A DNA stretch of 64,000 bases from Oxyruncus cristatus (lineage: Eukaryota; Chordata; Aves; Passeriformes; Cotingidae), in assembly GCA_013399855.1 (NCBI GenBank), contig VXAY01002217.1, positions 227,853 to 291,852 of the forward strand, in the 5' to 3' direction. The stretch's first letter is position 1; each line of letters begins with the position of its first letter. This document shows, in pieces, positions 1 through 13,073 of the stretch. A program made the position numbers and the translations under genes. The notes below the pieces were generated by a model. That model was given only the letters and a program-made list of their open reading frames with translations. It did no database searches and was not told where the DNA came from.

Positions 1-3000
1 ATTAAGGAAGAACATAGAGGGAGTAAAGGAGCCAGAGGAGATGAACACGCTTTCCCAATTTCCCAAATTGAATGTTCCAAGGACGCACGTTCATGGTTTT
101 CGACTTCAAAATGTATTGTAAAAGGACAGAGCACAAAGAGTGTTTATGGGAATGCAGTGGGGCATTCAGGGGTGTAGCTGATCCCAGCTTGGGGGTGTGC
201 TGCCACCAGCATCACTGCCAGCTCTGTCACGTCTCTGCAGCTCCTTGGGCACACTCCTGCTGCTCTGGGAATGCTTGTTATGGCATTGACTTGGCTACAA
301 CTGCTTCATGCTTTTATGAATTTATCAAAAAAATACGTAGAAGATCAAAAAAATAAGTGGAAGATACTTCTAAGCCAACAAAAAAGTGCTGTGCTTGGAG
401 AGGCAACAGTGATTCATCCCATACTTTCAACTAATGTAGCTGTTTAACAATTCTTGTCTAACTACAGTCTTAGCTTGGAGAATGGAGGATATTCAGTGTG
501 AAGCAGAGTCCTGGTAATACAGGGTGTAAATACCTTATCTGCCCTTTACACATGAAATAAATAAAGAATATATAATCAGCTACATGCAGTCAGACTGGTG
601 GCACATCCAGCTCAGTGTCCTGCCTTTAGCAGTGACCAAAAGTGTCCAAGGGAAAAGCAGAAATTCAGCAGTGTCCTTAGATATCCCAAAGGAGCCTACA
701 CTAAATATGCAAAATACTAAACCCCTTCTAATAGCTCTCCATAAATCTAAACCAACTCCCTGCCTAGCTGACTGCCAGTTACTGGCAATGCAAATATTGA
801 TATAATTCAAAACTGCAGGCTTCTGGAATTAACAGATTCATCTGATTAAATGAATAATGAATCATCTCATGTTACTCCTAACAGTAACACATTCAGTATT
901 TGCATACGGTGTGAATAAGGGTTGTCAAAGACATGCAAACTAGAGGTTGAGAAACAAAGTTTCTAAATAAATAGAGATTTTGAAATATAAAAGGATATAT
1001 AGTCTTGGTCTTTGCTGACACCCAAACCGCATTTACACATTTTTCTGTTTAGTTCCCCACAAAAAAACTTTCAGGGAAAAGCTTTTCAGATGGTTCACAG
1101 GGAACTTCCAATATCACATTCCCTTACTCCTCAGAACTTGTATCACACAAGAGATCTAGTTCTTATGCTGTGTATACACCCAAAATACACACTGTAAACT
1201 GCAAATAGCTCTATAAAAAGCTGGAAGAGGTCATGGATGGCGCTCAGGTCTTAAAAGGGGCCATGTCTAATCTTCTTTTATTTTCACATAATAAACATTC
1301 TATGGTTTATAATTTTGAAACAGGTCAAAAGAATTTAGTCACAGTAAATTCCAGTGAGAGAGAACAGCTTAAATGCTCAAAAATACCAATTCTACACAGT
1401 TATATTTTTACCTCTGCAGTGCTATTTGTATCAACTGTGTCGGGGGTCTCTGGAATGTGTTCACATGGGAATCCAGTCCTAGAAACAGAATTTTAAAATT
1501 AATTTTGATACTTGAAAAATGCTGTCACTTCCTGTGAGAGAAAGTGGCATAAACAGAAAGTAAATTTTAAAAGGAAAAATACAGCAACAAGTGTCTGCAT
1601 CTAAAGCCTTGTTTGGCTTATTTATGTCTTCCCACCTGCACACTTAGATCTAATAAACAATCTGCCCTCCTAGTGAGATGCTCATCTCCCCTGTTTCCTT
1701 AAATACTGGCAGTTCCAGAAGCACTTTGAAATTACCAAATTATTAAAACTCAACAGTGAGTTAATTAGGATTCGTGTAGGAGCATTAGCTACAGGTACAA
1801 ATCTCATTATTTTATTAAAAAGACTATTCCTTTATCCTCATAGCCAAATAAATCCTCCTTTATTCCTTATGCCCAAATGAAGCCAGTCCTGTGCTGTGGC
1901 TGATTCTTCATTTTCTGAACTAAGGTTGGAATCAATTTGCCAAAGTGGGATTTTAGATACATTAAGCATTTTAAATCCAGAGCAATGGGTGAAAAGAGAA
2001 AAACATTTTCAATCCTTTTTGGAAGGGGCTTTAACTGAAAAATAAAATAGTACATAACCTATTGAAACAGTCTCAATTGTTGTAGGCAAAATTTGAAACA
2101 TACTTTTGCAGTAAAGATACTCTGAGTTCTGAACAGGATAAATTCATACGTTCACTGCTATTTAAAAAATATTACCAGTTAAGAGATTAATCTTCCTTTG
2201 ATATCAGGCTCCACTCTCATAAGCAGATACTTTACAGTGCTCCTCAAGAGAAGGGACCCTTAACACTGCCTGGTAGAACCAGTGCGGAGGAAAAAGAACC
2301 AACAAAACAAAAAAAGAAACCATTAGCAGCAAAAAAAAACCCAAACAGCAAAGTGCTCTGGCAAAGTGCTCTCTTCTTTCACTGATTAACAGTCAGACTG
2401 GACCTGCAGCTGTTGGAGAGGGACTGCAATGCATCAGCAAAACAATGGAGCAATTATTTGATCCGTGTGGCCCTCGTTCAACGCAGTGTGAAATACTCTT
2501 ACTATTACCTGAATATCAGCTCCTTCAGAGCACAGAACAAACCCAGGGCATTCAGGCTTTCACCAAGTTATTCCCACAAGCCTGCTTGGGAAATCTTCCC
2601 TTTGGTGACACACTGACAGTTCAGGGATGTCTTCACCACTCCGTGTCTCTGAGGTGTTTTGCTCTGGGCAGAGCTCCTGCTGTAGCAGACCCACTTCCCA
2701 AAAGACTCCTATTAACCCAGGAATTCTACTTCCTTGTCATGTCCATCTCTCAGAAATGAGTGTTTCAAACCCCTCTTTGCAGTGTTTCACATGGTTTGGG
2801 GGGTTGTATACAACAGCTGCAATATCTATTTTCTGGAGTTTATGCTTTAAGTTAGGAACTGTTCTTTCATTAGAAACTTCTGCAAAATCAGTGATTTTAT
2901 GTCCAAGTTGAAGGAGCAATGGCACCATCCAGGGAATGCTGGGTACTTCAGCTCAAGGTAGAACATTATAATGGGAGAAGCTACCCCAGCCATGTCTAAT

Positions 3001-6000
3001 TAGAGTAAATAAAAGAACCCAAAGGAACTCCTGTGACATTTGGCTCACTACCTGTGGCTGGAGGATGCAGAATGGGCACAAGTGCTTTCCTTCTGGAAGT
3101 ACCAGCGAGCTTTGCTCAAACCTTCCCCAGAGCCTGGCTGTAAACACAGCACAGATACCTGAGAGAATTGTGCTTGGCTCAGGAGGGCTGATGCTTTCCT
3201 TTAGACTTTTGCCTTCTGTCTTGGAACATGGTTCAACCACGGAGATTTTACAAAAGTTGTCCTTTTATGAGAAAGGTTTTAAAAAATCCATGACATCAGC
3301 ACTGCCCCAGTCAAGGTGGGTGTGGTGAAGCAGCCAGAGAGTGAGCACACAGTAAATGCTGATATAAAACACAGAACTTGAGCTCCTTTGGGTTTTAGGG
3401 GGTTTGTGGGTTTATAGATTCTATTTAAAGCTGCAGAAGCCAAGTTGAACCCAAGTTTATGTAACAGCTAGGCTGGATTCCTGGGCTTCCTCAGCTTACC
3501 TGATTTAAGTCTGTTCTGGATTCTTCTCTTGTAATTTACTTTTCTTGCAGATTTGAGAACTAGAGTTCCCAATTAGCAAGATGAAAGAGCCCTTAAATAC
3601 TGAGAAATTGAACTTTCATGCAGGTATGGTTTGCTATCGTTCGTTTGTCCAGTAGCACTTATACTATTTTTTCCTTCACTGGGATTCACAATCCTGATTA
3701 ATCTGCTGAAAACTCTCCTCACATGTAATATTTGCATTTGGACTGGTGCATTAATAGTGCATTAGGATTCAACACAGTCCTCTTGAAGAGATCTTAAACT
3801 TCCCATTTCCCTAGACTCTTAATATCAGATTTTAGCACTGAAACAGAGAGCTTGATGATTGCATCCTAACCCCCCAGGGATCAGTAAAACATTTCATAGG
3901 GCCTCTCTTGATGCAGGACTGGCATTATACATCATTTAACATTTCCCTGAGATTTAGCAGCAAAGGTCAAAACTTAATCCTAAATCTTCATTCTGACCAA
4001 ATGGAATCTCCCTCCCATCCCTTTGCAGCCCTTGCCTGGTGCCTCAGGAGTGTAAGACCCAGAAGTTCATCATGAACATTTTTGTTCCAGCTCCTTGGAG
4101 TGGGGTTTGGCCTCTCAAGCCAAAGTTGTCTCTCTGTACATTTTTGCAGGGTAATCCCGCAGTCCACTGAGGCCTGGTTTTCCAGCTGTCCATTCTGTGT
4201 GAGGTTTTGAGAGAGAACAAGCTGTGAAATCTCCTTTATTAATGTCTTATCTTGTAGAAGAGCAACATTTATTAATAAATACGCGATATTTGCATTGTCC
4301 AACTCAGGGTTAAACACTGGGCACAACTTTTTTAGGTGGTAATATATTAATTTTAATACATTTTATGATACCTCAAGAGGCTTTTTGCTCCAACCCTTTC
4401 ACCATGAAACAGTCTCACTTAAAAGAGGGATCTCCCTGTGTACAGTGTCGTGTCCTGAACAACTGAGACAGATCCTATGGTTCAGAACACTACAATGGAA
4501 AAAAGCTCTCTTGAAAGATGTATGCACTTTTTTTTGCAAATGTTTAATTAAAAAAAAAGGAAAATACAACATTTATATTTTGCTTTCTATGTCAGGTGAC
4601 AACATGTAAACCACAAAGAACACACTGTTGTGTCTACACCAATCCTATTATGTCGTGTTTTGCGTCGCTATGCCTCGCATTACAGTAAAACCACTGACTA
4701 CCACAAGAGTTACAGGCTTTTCGAGAGGAAAGGGCTTAGATGAGTTATGGGAAATAAGTTTCCTGTTTTAGAAGTGGTGCTTATAATTTTATTCCCGCCT
4801 AAGTGAGAGGTGCCCTTTGATGGCTGCAAGCTCTGGTAGCTGAGAGAGCCACTGAGGAAAACAAATACATTTGATGCAAGTAGCAAATGCAGCCTTATCT
4901 GGTGTTAAAAATCATGAATGCAATGCCTTGAGGTTTCTCAGAGAGGGAGACAGAAAGGTGGAAAGATTTGGAAGTTTCAATTGATAGTAACATTATAAGG
5001 AGAAGACGGAATTCTCTGAAGAGGGAAACAAGCAGGGATGGACCATCCAAAGACATGGAGTGTGCAGTCAGAGCAGTCCTGAGAAGGGAGCTGCAGTCCT
5101 GTGCTGCCTGGTGAAGGCATCCACACATTTTCCTTGGATCAGTAGCAGGCTGCACCTGATCTTTATCCATGAGACTGAGCACAGCTTTGCAAGGAAACAG
5201 GCCGTGTGGATTCTTCAGCTTTCACTTGTGTGTAGAATAGCAGCAGGGTTCTGATGTTTTGCCAAGCAGCAGCTCGTCTAAAACTGTTTGAAAGCTCCAT
5301 GTGTGTTTGCAACCCCAGCTCTGATTGGGTTGGCTGCTCATTACATCACTCCTGGCAAATTCCAGGAGGTAAAGTGTGGCTCTGCAGTCCTGGAGCAGGA
5401 GAAGAGAAATAGGCATCAGGATGTTAAGGTGGTGGTCTCTTTTCTTGCTTAATCCATTAAGTTCTTGCTAAGATCCCTGTAGGAAAGGGAGAAATGCAGT
5501 GAAGGAAATTCTTCTTTACTCATGGCTCAGTAATTAAGATAAACTTGTCAAATTTGCTTGTCTAAACTTTAAGGGTGCAGTAATAAGATTTTGTAGGAGA
5601 TCAGGACTGATTGGGGAACCCAAAAGGGTCCAGGGGCTTGGATGTTAAGTCAGAAAATTTGGATTTTACTCCCTGACTCCGTAGTTGATTTTCTTTCAGC
5701 GAGTCACTTCATGCCTCTGTTTGCTCACACTAATGTGTTAGCACTGGGCATTCTTTTCCCTGTTTGATGAGTGTCCATTCCAACAGATCCCTGGTATTTT
5801 TAAAGGATAGTGGATTCTGCTACAATACATAGAAAATAAATGCATAGATTCCAAATCAGGCCCAGCCTTTGGGCACCAAAGTATAAAGTCAGATTGTTTG
5901 AACTTCTGCGTGCACATGCTTAGGAATTAGGTTTCAGGATGAACTAATCTATTCATCTTTCACAGCCATTAAGACACTTCTTACCTACGGAACTTTCCAG

Positions 6001-8098
6001 TATCCTCTGAGGCTTGCAGGCTGCTGTTGCTTAGGATGAAATGGGTTTTTTTTGTGAATGCAGCATATGTTTTTTAGGGCATGTGAGATATTGCCATGGT
6101 TAAGTTGAAATGAGGAACAGGCATTCTGCACCAGATTGTTATTTGCTGGGAAGTGATTGAACAAATGTTTGAACAGCTGTGCTGAGTAGATCCTGTTGGG
6201 GTAAGTAGTGGAATCATGAGAGCTGCTGTTTTGGTTGTCCGCAGCGGAAAAGGAACAGTCAAATAATTGTCTGCTGGATAAAGGACTCTTACACACATAT
6301 AGAGAGATTCAAGGTAATTTATGGTAAAGTCTGTCAAGCTTTGCGTGTTTGTTGAGTGTTATTAAAGATGCTCATTCCTGATCTTCCAGAAAAGGTGACA
6401 GGCCTTTGGCTACTCCAGCAGTCAGGACAGGAAAATTACCTTGGAGAACAGTCAGGACAGTTGCTGATCTTTATATTGCTTAAAAAACTCTTTCAGTTCC
6501 AGAAATGAACAACCTATGAACCATAATTCTGGCTGGACCAACAAAGTGACTGCCACAAGGATTGATCATTTCTAGCAGAAAACCAACACTCCTGTGCACA
6601 GCACCATTTGCCATGGAAAGGTTCTACTTTGCACTATCAGCTTCCAGAGAGCTTTTTTGTCATGTGGTAGGTGAAAGAAATATGGTCTATATACAGTAAT
6701 GAGTGGTATTAAATGAACAGCTGGCATTCCTGGCATACCACAAACTCACCAAAGAGGAAAAGAAAATAAGGGTAGGATATTTTAATGGCTTTTACTCCTA
6801 AAAATGGAAACCAGATATCCAGATCACAGAGACCCCACTTGAACTTTCTGCTTGTGGTCTGACTTCTGATAAGAACCAATTTGTAAGGACAGATTTGACA
6901 GTGGGCAGCCGCTGTGACTGTGGGCAGCCAGCAGGAGTGGAGTCTGGGTTTTCAGCTTGTAGCAAAATGCAGCAAATAAAGACCCTGAATTTTAGGTTGG
7001 TGATGAAATTTTGTGAAAATCTGAAGGCCAGTGTTGGTGCCAGAGTTGATTCTCTCTGAGTGTCTGCTTGCCAAGGCTCAGGTTTGCCAGAGAAGACTCA
7101 AAAGGGTTTGTGGTTGTAAGCATGGGGAATTGTTCACAAGAAATGTGTGCTCTGGGAACCTGAAAGTCTTGGAGGTCTGTGGGAACAGGGGCAATGCAGT
7201 GACTCTACCCTGTCTTCTGGTATGTTCTGCCCCACTTCTCCCTTTTTTCACTGCAGTGCACTGCCTGGGCCTCTGAGCAGGCCCTTGGGCTTTTTATGAA
7301 GAAGAAAACAAGTAGTGGAACATAAAAAGGACTTTCTTATGTCAAGGAAAATGGTATGCTGAGGTGTGCTCATTGCCAGACTGATCTTACAGGAAAGAAA
7401 TCCTTTCCAGAAGCACAGAGTCACTGAGATGCCCTTATTGCAAGGAATGCTATGGAACAATAAAACATGCAATAAAGTTTATATTGCTGCTCCCATAAAT
7501 TTGACTCTATATTTTAATAAAATAGCACTGCTTTTATGAGTGCACACTGTGATATGAGCTACCAACTGAAGAGTTGAACGGGACTTTATTTTCTCAGAAG
7601 GCTAAAAGCTGTCAGATTGTGTTCTGATGGCTGCAGGTATTCCAGGGAGCTGGTAATTCCAAAGTGAGATGCAGCAGTGGCTCTGGGTGTAGGGCTTTGT
7701 GCTGCAGCTCCGTTAGTGGTATGCAGTGTGTCCTCCTGGTTATTCTGCTTTGGAGGGCAGCCCATCAGAACTCCATGCTTTGAATTAATTCTGTTTATCT
7801 TGGAAGCTGAGAGACATGAGCAAAGTACCCCCATGCCTGTGGCCATCAAGGCCAGGCCTCAGTGCATCTCAAGGTGGGCTTGAATACTGTCAGTGAGGAA
7901 GCTTGTGCTGCAAATTTCGTGTTAGTATCCCACTTGGCTAGTTAAAAAATGTCTATGTGTGCTATTTTGTTCATCTTTTTTATAATATAAGTAAATTCCA
8001 AACTGGAAACATAGTGAGATTTGACTTAATGGCTTTGACCATTTTCAATCTGTGTTAACAATTTCTTGAATTTTCTTTTAATGTTTCCAGTGCAGCTT
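1..8098. other. Non-coding, nothing recognised
   Basis: AT-rich intergenic-type sequence. All open frames are under 115 codons, overlap each other on both strands, and show no family motif or coherent splice chain. No FOXI1 forkhead or DOCK2 exon is visible. Confidence 0.7.
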
Positions 8099-8120
8099 TC
8101 ATAGAATCATAGAGTTTTTC
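8099..8120 (-). mobile_element. Possible CR1 terminal scrap
   Basis: TCATAGAATCATAGAGTTT matches the reverse complement of the CR1 tail repeat. Only about 20 bp is recognisable, so this may be the extreme end of a very truncated insertion or a chance match. Confidence 0.4.
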
Positions 8121-9344
8121 TCTCCTCTAACTGAAATTATAAGCAACAATCAAAGAAATATGCATTTAAATAGATGTATATGTACTTAATACAGCAGGAA
8201 TTAAAATTCTGCTTGTGCTGCTGGAATGGTTTTACTGTGTCACCCACTGTGGGCTGAGCTATTTCACCTTTTCTTTTTAATTAAGACTTGATCTTTCTAA
8301 TGAGCCCCAAATCTGTTCACCCAGACAATCAGTGGAGGAATCAGTATTATTCAGGTAAGTGGTGATGCTCATGTCTTGATGAACTTTAATGGTACCAATT
8401 TCAATAATACTTTCACTGTTAGATAAAAGCTGGCCTGCAGATAATGAATCTGCCTTCAGGAAAAGCTAAGACATAATAGACTGAAAAAAGCATTTGTCTT
8501 AATTATGGTAATTATCCCAATTCAGGCTTTAAATAATAAGAGGCTGGCACTTTATATATTTAATATTTTAGTTAGCTATGAGCTTTAAGGAAAATGAGAC
8601 ATCTCAGAGATACAGACACACTCCAACATTTCCTATAAGAAACGGTAAAAACTTTCTGGGAAAACCAGCAGGATGAAGAAGTGAAATGCTGGGGAAATAG
8701 GCTGTTAGATCTACCTCTCCCGTGAACATACAGCATGTAACCAGCTGATCAGAAGGGAGGCAAAGCGGTGGAGCCCCTCTCTTTGGAGGAGCTGAGGACC
8801 TGACCCACAAACCCACTGCAGACTGTGTTTCTCACTGATCCCACCTGCTGCACCTGTTGTCTCACTGCTGCCTGTCCAGCGGTGTGAATCTGAGACTTAT
8901 TGTGCTGAATCCCCCTGGCAGGATTAGAGCAGCCTCCAGGCTATTTCCTTTAAAATCAGCCCATGAACAGAGCTTTCTTTGCAGTGAAATATTGCCTTTA
9001 TGAATTCAGAAAGAAGAAAGTCATAATCCTGAGTGACTCCCTATACCCACATGTGCCTAAGGATCCTGGAAATCATTGTTTTTTCTGCCCCATAAGTAGT
9101 AATTATATTTACCCAGCTAGTCCTGAGTGCTTTCCAAAACCTTGTTCTCAAACCAGGCCAAACAATCTTCACATTCATGTTTCTGCCCTGACAAAACATA
9201 CTGAATATTTAACTGTAATGTATCAACTCACTAATTACCTGAGTGATTAAACATAGAATATTCCATCCAGAAGGCTTTATTTCCTCAGTGAAAAGTCTTC
9301 TTCTATAGTTATAAAATAAACTTAAAAGATGTCTTAGGAACATG

Positions 9345-9428
9345 ATTTCGTAGTGAACCTGGTAGTGTTGGGTTGATGGCTGGACTCATTGATCTGAAGG
9401 GTCTTTTTCAGTCTCAATGGTTTTGTGA
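9345..9428 (+). mobile_element. CR1 LINE 3' end, diverged
   Basis: GTAGTGTTGGGTTGATGGCT, GGACTCATTGATCTGAAGGG and TTTTTCAGTCTCAATGGTTT match the last 80 bp or so of CR1, with several substitutions. The orientation is plus. Confidence 0.82.
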
Positions 9429-12400
9429 CAGTTAATGCCTTGGGAAGCAGAGTCATGATCCCCCCCAGATTGAAAGCAGATATTTGTGGATGCAGTGGTT
9501 TGTTCCACAGAGTGAGAACTGGGCTATGGCTGCGTTTCTGCTACTGTTTGAAAACATCATTCATTACTCAGTCTTTTTTTAATTCAATTTTTAAAATAAT
9601 TTTACTCCCTTTTAATCCAAGCAAAGAACTGTCTTCTAAGCACTCACCTCATATAGTGTACTTTTGTCATATGACATTAAAAGATGATAATTGTTATTCT
9701 GTTATTGCTCAAAATCACAGTAGAGGGGTAGTGCTTTGACTTCTAGGAGTGCAGGAGCTATAAAGACTGGTGTGGTTATTGAAAGGTGCAATCCAATTGC
9801 CACTGTCCCAGTTTAGAGATTCCTGACTGAAGTTTAGGTTTTGGATGCCTTTACTGACTAGGATTCTTTATCTGACCCTGCATAGGAAATTAGTTTCTTG
9901 TTATGGGAATGACAAAAACAAGCAAAAGAAAATCAAATTGCCTTTGTGACTCCTACACTTATAAGAGCCAGCCTGTGCTTGGGGTTCATGCTGTAAAGGA
10001 ACTTAAATTCAGACTGATTCTATTGCTTGCAAAAACTTTATTCCTGGGGATAGCAAGTGTGAGGGTGTGGTACATACTGGCCCTAGAGAGAAGGGTGCAG
10101 TGTGTCTGCAGTGCAATGTGAAATAAAAGAAAAAGCAGTCTAAAACCAGTTTGCTTTTCCAGCCTTGCCAGATGCACCACGCAATTCACCCAGAATTTTT
10201 AAAATTCAGGAAAAATGTGAGTGCTGGGCTATTTTAACAACAGCGGTCCAGAAGTTAGAAAAAAAAAAATTGTGGCAAAACAGGAGTCCAGTGTTTTCTG
10301 AAGTGGTTTCAATAACCACCTTGAGAAGGTCAATGAGAGCACCAAATCCGTGGCTGAATGAAGCAGCTGCTTCATCCTGGATATCTTGATATTTGATGGG
10401 ACATTAGCCAAAAAATCAGGGAAGGGAGGGAAAGAGGAAATGTGTGAATCACAGCGTTTGTTACTTTCATGTATCTTTTACAGGGTTAAAGTAACTAAGT
10501 AAAGTAAGTAAAAGGTATTAATTGGAACCTGCTGAAAAAGACCCTGATTCACACATCTTTAATCACTGTCTAACTAGGTGACCCACTGCACCACCACTCC
10601 AGTTGAATATCTCACAATCATGAATTGATTTTATCCTCTCAGCATTCTTAGACAATACAATCTAATTTCGCAAATGATGAACTAAGGAAGTGACTTAAAA
10701 GAGCAAAGCCCCAAAATAAACCTGAGTTCGAGGCAGCAATTGATGAGGTACCCCGAGATCCTGCTCCACCAAGAGGACAAGCCATGCAGGACATGTCCTG
10801 TACTTGTGTCATTACCACCCACGCTTCCACTTGGGCAGGGTCATCTCCTTAGACACTGCATTGCTTTGCATTGTCTTGCCTGGAAATGTCTTTCCTATTG
10901 CTCTCCTTTGGAGACAAATTGGTCTGCGTTGGGCTCTTTTGACAGTGGTGACAGGAGGAATTAAGTGCAGACTTTTTCAGTAAGCTTTGAACCAGGGAGT
11001 TCCAACACTCTGAGCAAAGCAGCCTCATAGCAAAGAGCTGGGAACTGCTTTAAACACACCCCTAACAGTGTCTGTGGTGATTTGGACTCTCCTGGACGAG
11101 CTGCAGTCACCAGCACATGTAAGCCCTTCACAAACAATTTTCAGAGAGGGAGCTGAATTCACAGTGATTGATGTCTCAGATCCCTCAGCTGAGCTGGAGA
11201 GCAGTGAAGAAGCTCATTGCAGTGGCTGAGCAGCTGCATGGCTTTGGTGGCAGCAGAGGATGTCATTCAGTCAATTCTCTACCCCTGCTATAATCTTTGG
11301 CAAAACCAGCATTACTTTGCATCTCTCTGCAGCAACTTGGGCCTGATTCCTGGCACATTCCTCCCCGAGTGAACCCTGCAATTCCCCTCACAGGGCTTCT
11401 CCATCCCAGCCAGCTGCTATCTATCTTAGCCTCTAATCTGGGCCATAAAGCAGCCCCATTTTCCAGGTAGTGTTTACTGAAAACACAGGAGCGTGCCTGG
11501 CTCCCTCAGCCGGACCTCCTCCTTCCCTCCCTCTCCCTGGAAGGTCAGGCTGCAGGACTCTCCTACTGCTTTGGGAGAGCAGGGAGTAAAATCACCAGCC
11601 CATAGACCATTAACCCTGACAGGTTTGCAGTTGCTTCCTCTGGGGTTAAGGGAGTTCAATATGCTCACAGCCAGTCAAAGGGGTTTACAGTAAAGCAAAC
11701 AGTGACATGATTGAAATCTTCATTAGAGAGAAAACTGGAGAGCCAAAGTAAAGACTTGGGACAGGAGAACACGGTGCAACATCAAGGCTTTCAGTGGGAT
11801 CAGGAACTTTAAAACAAAATTTCTAAAGAAGCAGAGAAGAGGTCATGAAAAGGGTCAAAACCAAATAGTAAGGGATAATTATGAGGTTGGTGTTACTGGA
11901 TCTTGCTGTCCCGCTTAATACTAAGAAATGCTTGAATCTTTAATGAAAAAATGCATTTGAAATGGTAACTTCCTTGAATTTATCGCTGTAGATTAATTCT
12001 GACTTAGACCCGTGTATTCTGTAGGTATGCTCCTATTTCTGTGGGGGTGCACTAAGTTTTGGGAAGCAGAAACCACCTGGTGCTACCTTCAGCAGCACTT
12101 TTGTCCCTGACTCCTGACAACTGGGGTTGTGGCAAGATAATTAGGGCCTTGGCTTGAATAAAGTATTTCTAGATTTCTTTGCAGCTTGCTCTCAACTAAT
12201 CTGTCCTTTCATAACCACCTTGAAAACATGACCTGTCTTATTCTCAGCATGAGAAGAGCTGGATTCTTTGTCTTCCTGTTGCTGCATCATGTGACCATCA
12301 ATGGCCCCCACCATCAGCATGTATCACACTGACTGTACTTGGCCACTTTTTTTTTAACCTGGGACGTAAAGGGAGTGGAAGGAAAGTGAGCTGAATGATT

Positions 12401-13050
12401 TTTCGCCTTGCTAACAGCTCCTTTTCTTGCCGGGGGTTGTCACTAAAGCTCCTCGGGCTGTCGAAACAATGTTGTAATAGTGCTCCATTCAACCTGGGAG
12501 GTGCAGGCTGAGCATTCATGTTTTAAAAGAGAGACTTTTAGGAGCCTTGCCTACCCTTGTTAAAGCCACCCCTGCAGTCAGTGGCAGCCAGATAAGATTT
12601 CAAGTCACATCTTGTGTTCCACATGTTTTCCAGTGCGTCCGGAAATGTCGGTTATCTCCACTCAGGGCTGGAGACCCCGATGGCTGCCTGGATTTTTAGT
12701 CAAATAAGACAAACACCCCTCTACTTTCTCTAGTTATATATTTATTTGGTTATTACCACAACTTTAAAGTTCACAAACTGGTTCTTTGTTTCTGTAAATA
12801 TTTGACATAGGGGTGAGGAGCAGCGATCTCCAGTGAAGATGAAGGGCCACAAGAGGGGCCAGTCTCTCAGCTGGAATGACCGGGAGCCATTCCATGATCC
12901 TACATGAACACCAAGGCTCTTTTGCCCTACAGACCTATCTGATGTCTGCTCTTTCAATATCCTTGGGCTCTAGCAGCCTATTTTTGCAGATGGTAGTGTG
13001 TTTGTATTTTCTATCCAGTGTTTCTGATAAACAACATATTTTCTGCTTAG

Positions 13051-13073
13051 TTTTTTTTTTTTTTTTTTTTTTT
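13051..13073. repeat. Poly(T) run
   Basis: An uninterrupted run of more than 20 T. It could be a reversed poly(A) tail, but no retroposed gene body is recognisable on its left, so a simple homopolymer is the safer reading. Confidence 0.85.

Noticed and set aside
13051..13073. Poly(T) as the tail of a processed pseudogene
   Set aside because: No gene-like sequence or target-site duplication is visible beside it.
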